A stretch of 32,276 nucleotides of DNA from Clostridiales bacterium DTU072 (GTDB taxonomy: Bacteria > Bacillota > Clostridia > Christensenellales > DTU072), in NCBI GenBank assembly GCA_001512685.1, contig LFSG01000025.1, positions 1-32,276 of the forward strand, in the 5' to 3' direction. How positions within the stretch are numbered: the first letter of the stretch is position 1; every line of letters starts with the position of its first letter. Shown piece after piece: positions 7,007 to 18,300 of the stretch. The notes beneath the pieces were generated by a model that saw only the letters and a list, made by a program, of their open reading frames with translations, did not search any database and was not told the origin of the DNA. Made by a program: the position numbers and the translations under genes.

Positions 7007-7838
7007 ACATAAACGGCTCAAGCTGCACCGCAAGCTCAAGCTCTATGTATATGTCGCTGTTTTTGAAGACGGGGTCCATAAGCTCTTCCACATTGGTTAT
7101 ATATATGCTGAGGTGTATGTATATCCTTGTCGTCCCCTCCACTCTTATTGAGCCGAAGGTCTTGTCTTGACTGATGTTGGTGAAAGGTATGGCCCCGTTC
7201 TCTTCGTTCCTGGGCAGGCCGTCGGGTATGGGTTGGGGGCTGTAGGAAAAATATATTTCCTTAATTGTTATTTCTTCCATGTCAAGGTATTTGCCGTAAT
7301 CCTCGTTGGGGCTGTCTTTCAGCGCCAATTGGTAGGTTATGTCGGCGGGCACCGGCTCTTCTTCGTATACGGGGTTGCCGCTTTCGTCAAATACGGGGTT
7401 GCCGCTTTCGTCCACTTTCTGCACATAAACGGGGTTGCCGCTTTCGTCAAATATGGGGTTGCCGCTTTCGTCCACCGCTTGCACATATCTGGTATACTGG
7501 CTGTAGAAAACAAATTCCGTGGTGTGCGAAGACACCTTTGCCGCCTGCATCACATATGACGGCTGGGGGTCGTTTTCGTCGTATTCCCTTAAAACATCCA
7601 TGGGCAGGTTGTTGCTCACCGCATGAGGCATGGCCACCGCCGGCGTCAATGTCTGCCCCGTGTTTTCTACGGACGCCGGTACATATATGTAAAGCACTCC
7701 GTCCGCCTGTACCACAAATTGGTGGCTGAATTCCATGGTTCCCCAAAACCATGACAAAGTGACGGCTATTATCAGCGTTATTATTAATGCCGCCAAAAGG
7801 ATTATTATTGTGGCTCTGAAAATCATCTCTTTTTTCAT
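7005..7838 (-). CDS. SipW-like signal surface protein with DESGNP tandem repeats
   Basis: This is a 277-residue protein. Residues about 8-28 are hydrophobic and end in TLSWFWGTM, again resembling SipW-type signals, followed by a beta-rich exported domain (FVVQADGVLYIYVPASVEN). Residues 119-158 are two 20-residue units, each with two DESGNP motifs, encoded by a 60-bp direct duplication; they may form a spacer loop. The C-terminal half (about 165-275) is beta-rich with IRVEGTTRIYIHLSIYI. No known family beyond the signal type was recognised. The ribosome site is weak (AGAAG close to the ATG), and the 60-base gap upstream has a possible promoter. Downstream it is coupled to the 218-residue gene. 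Confidence 0.72.
   Translation of the reverse strand: MKKEMIFRATIIILLAALIITLIIAVTLSWFWGTMEFSHQFVVQADGVLYIYVPASVENTGQTLTPAVAMPHAVSNNLPMDVLREYDENDPQPSYVMQAAKVSSHTTEFVFYSQYTRYVQAVDESGNPIFDESGNPVYVQKVDESGNPVFDESGNPVYEEEPVPADITYQLALKDSPNEDYGKYLDMEEITIKEIYFSYSPQPIPDGLPRNEENGAIPFTNISQDKTFGSIRVEGTTRIYIHLSIYITNVEELMDPVFKNSDIYIELELAVQLEPFM
7365..7484 (-). repeat. 60-bp direct duplication, each copy with two DESGNP blocks
   Basis: The plus-strand string GGGGTTGCCGCTTTCGTC recurs at 7371, 7395, 7431 and 7455, i.e. offsets of 24, 36 and 24. This is a 60-bp unit duplicated once, and each unit holds two related 24-bp blocks. The copies differ at only a few bases, so the duplication is recent or kept homogenised, and copy number may vary between strains. 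Confidence 0.9.
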
Positions 7839-7850
7839 ACTTCTAATTTA

Positions 7851-7879
7851 ATATTACATTATCGCAAATTTTTTATCAA
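7851..7879 (-). promoter_or_regulatory. Possible internal promoter in the 60-base gap
   Basis: TTGATA (7874-7879), a 17-base spacer and TAATAT (7851-7856) resemble a sigma-A promoter. The predicted start would leave only about six bases before the ATG at 7838, so the message would be nearly leaderless. The call is weak for that reason. Confidence 0.3.
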
Positions 7880-7898
7880 TTGCCAGTTTTTTACTTGG

Positions 7899-9326
7899 CT
7901 ATCCCAGTCCGTAATAAGCGTATAAATGCACGGGCGCCGTTACCGCCGTACTAAAGTCATAGGCGGGCGCGGTAATATATGAAGACGCGCTTGAGTCCAA
8001 TGACCATTTTTTGAATTCCCTCATGGCGCTGTCCGCCTCGGGGCGGTATATGTCGGGAATGGTTTGGCCGTCGTACACATAGAAAGTATAGACGCTGTCG
8101 TACCGCTCGCCGTCCACAATTAAATATCCGCCGTAATTGGTGTCCATGTGCAATGTTACAAGGTGTTTTACCCGCCATACCGCGTATAAGGTCTTGCTTT
8201 CGTAAATGGGTTGATTGAAATCATACGGCGTGGGATTGGCCATATAATCGTCATAGCTCATAGGTTCTTCCGTCCATGCCACAATGTCCTCGTGGGGGAA
8301 TCCCGGATTCGAGGGGATATCTCCCGGTTCAAGGTATTGCGTGGCGGGCATTTGCGCTCCCGTAAAGCCGTTGGCGTTAAAGCTCAAGGCGGGCTTGTCC
8401 AACCATCTGGCGTACAGCGTAAATCCCGTTTTGATGGGGTTTTTTACCAAGCTGTCGTTTTCAAAGGGCTGCCCCGAAAATTGCGGGGCGGCGTACCAGC
8501 CGCCGAAAATCTTGGTTGGGTCGTCTATGGTAGGCAGAGGAAGCTCTATTATTTCCCCGCCCGTGGTCTTTATGCTTTGGCACTCGCTGCCGCCGTTGGA
8601 GTCAAAATTAATGGTGTAAAGATCCCTTATGCCTATGTTTATGGTTATGTAAAATGTGGACCACATGTAATTTATGTCGCAATAGTCAAAGGCGTATGAA
8701 TAGGGAATGTCGTTTTGGGTTTCCGTAAGCAGCGAATAGCCTTCTTCGCCCAAAAAGTATATGTACAGGTTGAACATGTAATTGACGCCGTTGAATACCC
8801 TAAATGGGTTGCCCTCGTCGTCCACCAAAAAGCCGTTTTGGTTTTTGTAAAGCTTTTCCGTTATCACTTCTTCGTATTCCCCCGTTTGGGGGTTGAATAC
8901 CATTTGCCTTTGGTTTACGCCGAATCGCCAAGTGAAGTTGTCCCTTATCTCGTATTCCGACAATATTTTGGTGGGGTAGGTTTCTATTATGGGTTCAATC
9001 ATAATATTGGTGAATTCGCATATAAAATAATATTCGGTGTCTTCGTCAATATTTATCTCTATGGATATGGGGCGGTACTGCAAACAGTAAGGAGAGTCCA
9101 AACCCTCGTATTCCACTCCCGTTTGCCCCATGTAGGACTCGGAGTTTATCTGCTCGTCGGGTATGGACAAGGAAATTTCCATGGATTTGGCGCTGGTTAC
9201 CACAGCGCTGTCGCTCTCAAGGTAGTGGTTGGCTTCAAACCATGCCAAACTGCTGAGCACCAGCGCGATGAACAGAGCTATAATAATTATTATCGTTAAA
9301 TACATTCTGATTTGCTGTTTTTTCAT
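7899..9326 (-). CDS. SipW-type surface protein with C-terminal InlB B-like repeats
   Basis: This is a 475-residue protein. MKKQQIRMYLT and a hydrophobic run end in LSSLAWFEANHYL, a clear SipW-type signal. Residues about 36-230 form a camelysin/TasA-style exported domain (I infer this from the signal and from EINIDEDTEYYFICEFTN). Residues about 236-308 are an InlB B-repeat ending in YARW, about 313-384 a divergent copy ending in YAVW, and about 388-473 a third, more decayed copy ending in YAYYG. The ATG overlaps the TAA of the giant gene as TAATG, with GGGAGAAGAG just upstream, so the pair is translationally coupled. An in-frame TTG 14 codons upstream lies inside the giant gene and was not used. 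The mix of fibre-type head and adhesive repeats suggests a partner or tether for the giant protein (inference). Confidence 0.82.
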   Translation of the reverse strand: MKKQQIRMYLTIIIIIALFIALVLSSLAWFEANHYLESDSAVVTSAKSMEISLSIPDEQINSESYMGQTGVEYEGLDSPYCLQYRPISIEINIDEDTEYYFICEFTNIMIEPIIETYPTKILSEYEIRDNFTWRFGVNQRQMVFNPQTGEYEEVITEKLYKNQNGFLVDDEGNPFRVFNGVNYMFNLYIYFLGEEGYSLLTETQNDIPYSYAFDYCDINYMWSTFYITINIGIRDLYTINFDSNGGSECQSIKTTGGEIIELPLPTIDDPTKIFGGWYAAPQFSGQPFENDSLVKNPIKTGFTLYARWLDKPALSFNANGFTGAQMPATQYLEPGDIPSNPGFPHEDIVAWTEEPMSYDDYMANPTPYDFNQPIYESKTLYAVWRVKHLVTLHMDTNYGGYLIVDGERYDSVYTFYVYDGQTIPDIYRPEADSAMREFKKWSLDSSASSYITAPAYDFSTAVTAPVHLYAYYGLG

Positions 9327-12300
9327 TATACGCTCTTCTCCCTGTTTACTATATAATGGGGCTGGCAAACCAAACCTTTTATGACATGGAACAGAATATC
9401 GTTCGCGGGGGCGGGGCCGTATATGTTTCTGTAAATGACATAGGTCTTGCTCCCTTCGATATTGTCGTAGCTTGCTATCACATAATCAAACACCTTAAGC
9501 TGTAAAGACGTGGGGTGCTTTATGTCGTTTGTCTGCTTGTAATGCAGCCAAGGATACAGCCTTAATATGTTCAGCTGCAAATAGTTGCTTATCAAAACGG
9601 GGTTGTCCGCGCTTCCGTACTCGCTCTTGTGGGGCGGCGTCCCTTGCCCTTTGTAGTAGCTTCCCACGGATAAATTATAGTCCTTGACCACATATGTTAC
9701 CATTAAATCTGCCATTTGCGCGACGGCGGGGTTTTGCGAAGCCCGCATTTGGTCATAGCTCAAACCCTCTTCCCCTCCGCTTGCTATGCTGTTTTCGTCA
9801 ATGGCCGCCGAAGCCCCCTCAAAGGATGTGGAAGTTATGTGCGCCAAGCTGTTTTTAAGATAGGCGTATTCGCCCAATAAATCGTTGTATACGTCCGCTC
9901 CGCCGTCCAGCAAGTCCACTCCCCCGATTATTCCGCCAAGCAACGCCCATTTGTCCGTCGTTACCGATATTTCGGCAAAGCTGTAAAGCCTGTCAAGCAT
10001 TACGCTTTCTATTGCCGGCGGCGTTTGGTATCTGCCCGCTATGCCGCCCGCCGATACCGAAGACGCCGTTTTGACATTGATGTATCCCGCAAAGGACACA
10101 TTCTCGATTATGGTGTTTTGCGCAAATCCCACTATGCCGCCTATGTCTATGTTATAGTTTTCGGTAAGCACAGAAGACACTTTCAAAGAGCCTTGCACCA
10201 CGCAGCCGCTTATCCTGCCCCCCTCGGCGTAGCCTACGATATTGCCGATATAGTAAGCGCCGTTGGCGTTGACCATTATGTTTATCAAGTTCAAGTTCTC
10301 TATAATGCCCGACACCAAAACGCCGTTTTCGTAAACGCCTTTCAAATACCCGAACAAACCGCCGTAGTTTTTGCCGCTTATTACCGACGCGTTGGATATG
10401 GAGTAGCCGTTGCCGTTATAAATGCCGTCGAATTCGGTTATGTTCTCTATGAACATAAACCCGTTTTCGTCCAATCCGTTTATGTCTTTAAGCTGGTTGT
10501 AGGAAGGCAGTTTGCCCACGGGGTTTTCGGGGTCGTTCCTTGCTTCTCTCAAGCCTTCTATGTCGGCGGCAAGGTATATAAGGTCTTTCATGTTGTGTAC
10601 TTCAAAAACATAGTTTTCGGCATCCGAAATCAATAAATAGGTAATTTGAAGAACGGGCATGTTGAATTTGTAGTTGTTGGCGTTCCTGCCCTCAACCAAG
10701 CCGCCGTCCGTCATTATGCACCTTAGCGGGGCGTCTATGTCGGGGCTGCCCACATAGCGGGTATAGCTTCCCAGCTCATACTCCGCCCAATTGTTGAACA
10801 CCTTTATTACCGCGTTTTCGTCCGATATCAAGTTCCCTTGGCTGTCATAGAATCTATCGGCTTGCAGCAGCTCCATAAACTCTTCGTAGCTCAAGTCCTC
10901 TACGGCGTCGCTTATGCCCACCGCCTTGATGTCATGCTTTTGCGCCGCTTGCCAGCTTTGCAGAAGGTTGTTGTATTCCACCTTTATTTCCCTTTTCTCA
11001 ATGACATACCGCGATTCGTAAAGCTGACCCTGGCTGTCTTTGTTCATTATCACATATGCCGTTTGGCCGTCGTAAGACTGCCTTTCATCCACATACACGG
11101 TTATTTCGTAATTGACATATCCGTATTCGTCCTTGGTGATGATAAACCAGCCTTCTCCGTTTTTGACCACTGTGAAGTTGTGGTAAGCGGGAATGCCCAG
11201 CTCTTCGTTCCCCACCGAAGCGTCCGTTATGCCTATGGTGTATTTGCCTTCGTAATCGTATCCCGCTATGCTGAATATCCCCACGAAATAGTTGCCTTTA
11301 TATAAGCTTGTTATGCTTTCGAATATGTCGCCTCCCCAAATGTCCTTGGTGCGCAAAACTCTGCTGAATATCCCTTCCCATCCTCTGTTTGTTAAATCAA
11401 GGCCGTCGTAAACGTCGGCGGAAGTGTATACCTTGTTGTCTTCGCCGAAGATTTCATACAGCGTCTTGCCGTCGTAAATCTTGCCTTCGTTCGCCGTTCC
11501 GAATTCTATGGTAAGCGGCTGAGGAAGAATGGACGCTTTGACGTTTGTGGCGCCCCCCGTTCCCGTAGAGCCCGCCGCCAAGGCGTAGTTTGAGCTGTCA
11601 AAGTGCGCCCACGTTATGTCGGCGTTGGTGGCCGAAACGTTGCTGACGGTGTTGTCCAAGTCGTCCTTTATCAAGATGACGTCGGGATTCAGCCTTATGG
11701 GCGCTCCTATCGCTCTGAAGTCGGATTTTGTGGATATGGCGTCGTCATAAATGTATTGGGCAAGCAAGCTTTCGGCGGCCGTTATGCTTTGCTCGTCTAT
11801 AAGCGCCTTTACCGCCGGGTGCAAATGGTTGTAATACACTCTCGCCCTTGCTATGGCGCTTCTGTGCGCCGTGGTAATGTCAAGGGTGAACCTGAATGTG
11901 TCTATAATGCCGCTTATTATGTTGACAAGGGCGTTTTCGGCGGCTTCAAGTTTGAATATGTTGGTTACCGACCCTTTCATTTCCTCGCTCAAGGCTGCAA
12001 AAACTATCCTTGCTGAGGTTATTTCAAATATATGCTCCATGGTAACGGTATCGGGCAATTGGTTTATAAGGCTTATGGCGTCCGCCGCCGTAGCCGCCGA
12101 CAGCAAGATATTGAGCTGAGCTTGGGCGTCTTGCAGTTTGGCGTAGTTGCTTACCGACAACCGTTCGGCGGGGGAAAGGTTGTCGTAGGCGTTAAGAGCG
12201 TACATTACCGCCGCCGCCGAATTTAAGGTTATGTCTTCGCCGATATAGCTTATTTGCAGCATGGCGAATTTTACGCCTATGTCTTTCAGTATATCCGACA

Positions 12301-15300
12301 GCGCAAGCAGCGCTCTGGCGCTCCTGGGCAAAGCCAAATAAGTCATCAAGGCTTCTTGCAGCTTGACTTCGTCTTCAAGTATGTTCTGCTCGTAGTTAAA
12401 GGTGAACAAATTCTCAAAATCGGCTACCTTTGCCGCCAATCCCGAATACAGGCTTGCCTGCACCTCGGGGGCTTGCTTGTAGTACCAATAGAAGGCCCGC
12501 CCGAAGTCTATGGCGTTGTCGATTGTTACATATGAGCCTATTCTGTTTATGTATTCGGAGCTTATGGCCGATATCAGCGCTTCTTCAAATCCCGTAAGCC
12601 TGAACAGGTTGGTAACGTTATATTTCACGTTTTCTGGCAATTGGTCGTAAATCAATCTGCAGTTTATGACATCCTTATGCTCGGACACGCCTTCGTAAAC
12701 GATGGCTTGGATTCTGTTTATCATCTGCATTGCCGTTACCGCTTGGGCGGCCGTCAAGGCGGCTTGGTAGCGTATGGCTATCTCATTTGCCAAAGAGGAG
12801 TCAATGTCGGCTATCATGCTTTGAACGGTATCCGACATTCTTTGATAGGCGTTGTAGGCGCGGTACAAATCCGCTATGGCGTCAAGCAGCGCCTCATCGC
12901 CGCCAGCGCCCGCTCTTGAAAGAGCTTCCGTCATTATGTCCGCGGTAATCCGCGCTTCCAGCCTTTCGAGATATCTTAAGTTGCTTATCAATACCTTTGA
13001 CGGTTCGGGCAACAGGTCGTAGGCAAGCCTTGCCGCTATCGCCGATATTTCGTCGGCTTTGGCGTCAAGGGCGATATAGCGCATATTGTGCTCGCTCAAT
13101 ATGCCCATGTACATGTTATAATTGTTCAAGTTTTCTTGACAGCTGTAAACCGTTTCCAAAATTTGGCACAGATATTCCAGCCTTGCCAAATCCAAGGCGT
13201 TGTATCTGAACATATAGTCGTTTACGGTGTCCGCCGTTTCGATGCCGGCTATTATGCCGTCAATCAATCCGAACAAGGCGTTTTCGGCTTGCAGCAGGCT
13301 TTGGTATTCGGTCTGCACGGCGAATTTGTGGGGCTCGCTCAAAAGCTCGTAAAGGTGTCTTACGCTGATAAGCTGATAAATGTGGTCCAGCGTTACCGAT
13401 TCGGGCAAGCTGTCAAACAAGTGCAGAATAACGGTTACGTTGTCGTAGATATATCCGTCTTCCGTTTCAAAACTGGCGTCCACCATAGCTTGCTTGTCGG
13501 TTAAAAGCGCGTAGTTGTTCATGCGGGACTGCACGCCGGTTCCTGCCGTTTGGTAAAGGTTGAGCAAGGCGTAGACCTCGCCGTAGTTTGTGAAGTCGGG
13601 GTTGGCGGGCAAAGCGCTTATCATTTGGTCCAGCCTTTGCGCCATAAGCTGTTCCACCTGCCACAGCTCATAGTCGAGAAGCGGCTTGACCGAATCGTCC
13701 AGCCTATTGTAAGAATTGTAGGCCGCCAATATATCCACAAAGCTGTATGACGGCGAAGATTGGCAAAGCCCTATCAAGGTGTCCGTGAAGTCGGCCAATC
13801 CCACAAAAGGAATGACGCTTATGGTTGTCTTGGAGAAAAATACCATGTTGTACAAGTCTTCTATCAAGTTGTCCGCCTTGCCTGCCGCCACTTCCTTACA
13901 GCGCGGGCATTGGAAGTCCTCGCTGACGTCCTCCCACCTTGTGCCTATGTCGTAAATTATCACGCTGAAGCCTTCGGGGCTGTCGTCGTCTATGGTGTAG
14001 CTGTTGAGGTTGCTTTCGTAATATATCCATCCGCAGTTGTCGCAAATATGCTGGATATAGGTATCCGTTTCCACAATGCCGTAAATGCGGTAGCTGAACA
14101 CGTTATAGCCTTCTATGCCCATTACCATGTAGCTTGCTATTTGGTCGTACAGCCTTACCGTTTTGCCGTTTCGGGAAATTGTTTGCCCCGAATCGATAAA
14201 CTCGAAGTTGCTTCCTTCCATGTAGATGTCAAATCTGCTGCTGCCGTCGTAATATTTCATAAGCTCTATGCTTTCGTCGTCAAGGTCCACGTAAAGGGTG
14301 CGCTTTTCTATTTTCCAAACAAGCGTGGTGCCCGTCTCGGGCATTTTGTAGTTGTATGAGTAGTGGCAAGAGCCGTAGGTTACATAGCTGCCGTCTTCAA
14401 AGTAATATGTGGGGTTCCTGTGCACGGCGTCGGGGGATACCTCCAAGGCGTTGGCGATATAATCCCCCGCGTATAAGGCGTTCCACTGCCTTATGCCGTA
14501 TTCGTCGTATTCGTCGGTGAGTATGGGCACCAATACCGTGGTATACAGCAATTCCCCGTTCTGATAGTCATAGGCGTATTCTATGCCCAATCCTTGCGCG
14601 TAAACGGAATGCTCTATGCCGTCGTATATGGGGGGATTTGAGGAATCGTATTCATGGGCGAATCCGTTGATGTACCACTTTATGGTGAGCTCATACTTTT
14701 CTATGGTCTTTTGTTTTTGGGCGTTGCGGATATTGTAATTGCGCATTATTCTGTCATAGTTGAAATAATCTTCGGCAAGGGAGGCTGTCAAGTCGTATTT
14801 GCCCGCCAGCCTGAACTCATTGTCTTGGCCGTTGTTGAAATAGTACCCGGCTCTGTATTCTTCGGCGGGGGCAGTCAATACCTCGAAAATGGCTCTGCTC
14901 CCTATTCCGTCCGAACCCAATGTGTTTATGTACGCCCTCAGTCTGTCCCGCTGATTCCATCCCGCGAATACGAATTCCACAGAATCCAAGTCGGCGTATA
15001 TGCCTTCGTCCAAGCCTTGCCAAATTACGTCGGCGTTGTATTTGACTATCCTTAAAAGCGCCGTCATGCTCCAATCGTTATAGTTGGTTTCTCCCGTAAT
15101 GCTTGCCGTTATCAAATAATATCCCACCTGGTCGTAGCCCGCCGCCTCCAAGTCCACGCCCCCTTCTTTAATGACATACTGCCCCTCAACCATGAGCGGC
15201 TGTCCGTCCACGCTGTTGTCGGGGTTGAGTATAAGCTCGCCCTCCACTTCAAGCTCTTGGATGCGGTAGGTTATGTTCGCCGTTCTGGAATCGGGGTAAT

Positions 15301-18300
15301 GCAGTATGACGGCGGCGGTGTTGTAGCGCTGTCCGCTGGGCTCGTGCGGAAGTTTTGACGCGCAATATATGAAATAATTGCCGCTGTTGTATACCAAAGG
15401 CATGCCGTCGGGGCGCTCAATCCTGTCGGCTATGTCTATATTGTCTATCGCGCCTTTGCGTACGGTTACCGTTATGCTCCCCGACCATCCCATATAGTTC
15501 TTTTGTTCCGCCACATAGGCGTTTATGGTGAACACGCCCGCGTTCCTCACTCCGTTTTCGCCCACGGCGTATTCCAAATCCGCTTCGTGCCTTCCATATT
15601 CTCCCCCGCTGTACTGCACCTGTACGGGCAAATCGTCGTATTCATAGGTAAGCCGCAGTTCGTTGCCGTAAATTTCGTTGTTGTCGCTGTACCCGAAGCC
15701 CGTTTCCCAGCCGTAAGGAACCACATAGAAGTATCTGAAAATCCCTTGGTAGTACTCGAATTCCATGCTTCCGTCAAATCGGAAGTAATCGTCTATGTCC
15801 GCTTTCAAAATCATGACATTGCTTTTGACGCTGTCCAAAAGTATGTAGTTGTACGCTATGTCCGCCCGCAAGGTGGCGTATATGGTATAGTTGCCCGCGT
15901 CCTTGAAGGAGTATACCCTCGTTCCGTTCCTTACCAGCGTCAAGCCGTTGTATTCTTCGTCGTTGACGCCTTCGGGTATTATGCTCAGGTAAATATATCC
16001 CGTATGGTCGGCGTATATCAAGTCCTTGCCCACCACCCTTATCCTTACCGTAAGCGAAAATTCCTGTCCGTTGTAGATTAAGTCATCCTGCCCCCAGCCT
16101 ATGGCTATCCAATTGACCGCCGTTTCAAGTTTTTCGATATAGCAGTCATGCCTCATGCTTTGGGCGCTTATGATGTAATTGCCGTCTATGTCGCAAATTT
16201 CTTCGCCGCAGTTCAATCTGTCGTCGTTTATTACGGCGTAATACTCGCCCGCGTCAATGTAATCGGACAATCCGTGGTTTATGTAATTGTAGAAGTCAAG
16301 GTTGAACATCAATACGCCGTTGTCGGACAAGCGTTCGTCCACTATGTCGTCGCCCGCAAGCTCCATATACGCGTATGTGTAGGTGTATCCCTCCCCCGAT
16401 TTCCTTTGGTAGCCGTTATAGATAAGCTGGGTGTTTATCCATATCACGTCGGTATGCAAGGGGGATATAAGCCCTTCCCGCACAATGGGGTCAAGGCGGT
16501 AGTTGCCGGCGTCCGCCCCCGACAGCGTGAAGTCCACTTTGGTTACTTCGTTGACGTTTTTGCTGTCGTAAGACGCCGAAATGAACACCGAATCGCCTAT
16601 GAATATATCGTATCCGTCTTGCAAACATAACGTCAAATCGTATATTACCGTTTCGCCTATTTTGGGGTATACATAAATCACGCCGTCGTATACTTTGCTC
16701 CATATGATTTCTTCGTAAAGCCGCAGTTCTTTCTTCAATATTACGCCGTCTGTGATGTCGTTTATCAAGTAGTTATGCGCGACCTTGTCCAGAGGGTTGT
16801 TGTCTGTAAGGTAAAAGCTTATGGTCTTTCCGCTTTCGGCGTTCTTGTTGTTGTATTTGGCGTAATGGGAAAGCTTGGTTATGTCGCTTGCGCATATGCC
16901 CGTCAAGATGTAGTCGTAATAATCGTCGGTTGAATCGTAAACCTTTGTCCAGTCCGCTGCCGCCGAAGTGGAAGTTACCGTAATTGTCCTTATGTCTATG
17001 GTCAAGGTGGCGTACCTTACCCACAATTCATAGTTGTTGACTATAATGGGGTCGGGGTCGTCTATTATGGCTTTGATATAGTAAATGCCGGCGTCCTTTT
17101 GGCCGTTGAACGCCTGCGTATAGTCGCCGCCGCCGTCGGTGTTGTAGTAGTAGGATATGTCCGCTGTGTCTTCGCCCAAAAGGTTGACTTGGAGAGAGGG
17201 CGGGCTGTCGTTCGCCGTTTGGGTGTAGGCGGCGCTCACATAATGCGTAAACCCGTCATAGGTTATGGTGTAGCCTACCAAATACAGCTCGATTTCGGCT
17301 TTGTTCATGGTAAGCTCCTGCGCCAATGTGTGGGAGTTGTCCAAAATGTAGTTGGGGTCGTCAAACATGCCCACTATCAAATATTCGCCCGCATAGAAGA
17401 AGGCCTTGGGGGTTATCAGCGTCAAATCGTCCACCAGCACATCGTCCACATATATGCCCTCGGGGCTGGCGCGCAAGTAGTTGTCTTGGCCGTAAACGCT
17501 GTAAGAGCCCGTAATGTCGCTTAAGGAATAGTAATAAATGGGCAGTGTCAGCACGCCTTCAAGCGGCGTAAGGCTGATTGTCGCCGAAATGGCGTCCGAA
17601 CGGTCGCCGCCGTTGTATACAAATTCGTGGTTGCCGTAAGGCATATCCCATACCACTTGGGTGCGGTAGGGCTCTATAATCATGGCGGCTGAGAAAATCT
17701 GGCCTTGGTAATTCCCGTCCGCTTGCTCCTCGATTGTCGCCCTTATTTGGTATACGGCCGCGTTTTTGGCTCCGTTGAACGCCTCATATTCCCCGCCGTT
17801 TACGCTTACTTCGTAAATAACGGGAATGCTCAAAACGCCGCCGCTCAAAATGTAGGTAAGTTCGGTTATGTTTTCGTCTGTCCACTCGTCAACCTTGGAC
17901 ACCGCTATGTAGTGCGTTCTGCTGTCGTACACAAGCGCCGTCCAAGGGCCTCTGAAGTAGAGCTGGCCCAAATGGCCTTCCATATCTTCAAACAAAAGCT
18001 GCTGTATGGTCAAGGTGGCGTACATGGTCAAGCCCTCGTAATTGGGGGCGTGCTCTATCGTCGCCCTTACATTGTAAATCCCCGCGTTGACCGCGCTTTC
18101 AAATTCCTCTTCATATTCCCCGCTCGTTCCCTCGTAATAATGGTAATTGACGGGTATATACAATGTTCCGCCCGCAAGCTCGTAAGACAGCTGGTCAAGC
18201 GGAGAGTCCGTCCATACGTTTTCGGCGGGGTTGACGCTGAGATAGTGCGCGCGCATGTCGTAAATCAAGCTTGTCGACGGGAAGTAAATCTCGCCCAGAC

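Noticed and set aside
9327-9368. In-frame TTG start 14 codons upstream for the 475-residue protein
   Set aside because: It lies inside the giant gene and would put MPAPLYSKQGEERI before the signal; the ATG at 9326 has a ribosome site and the TAATG overlap.
13869-14056. Plain zinc-ribbon reading of the four-Cys module
   Set aside because: CxxC pairs alone would allow it, but the GT-x-WED-x3-DF-x-CPxC context and CGWIY favour rubredoxin; kept as the main alternative to test.
14330-14344. MPETG in the giant protein as an LPXTG-like sorting signal
   Set aside because: It is internal, with no membrane helix and basic tail behind it; about 1,670 residues follow.
13760-14359. Plus-strand open frames of 100-240 codons across the giant gene (this one as example)
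   Set aside because: They are mirror frames of codon-biased minus-strand repeats, lack ribosome sites, and encode no recognisable domains.
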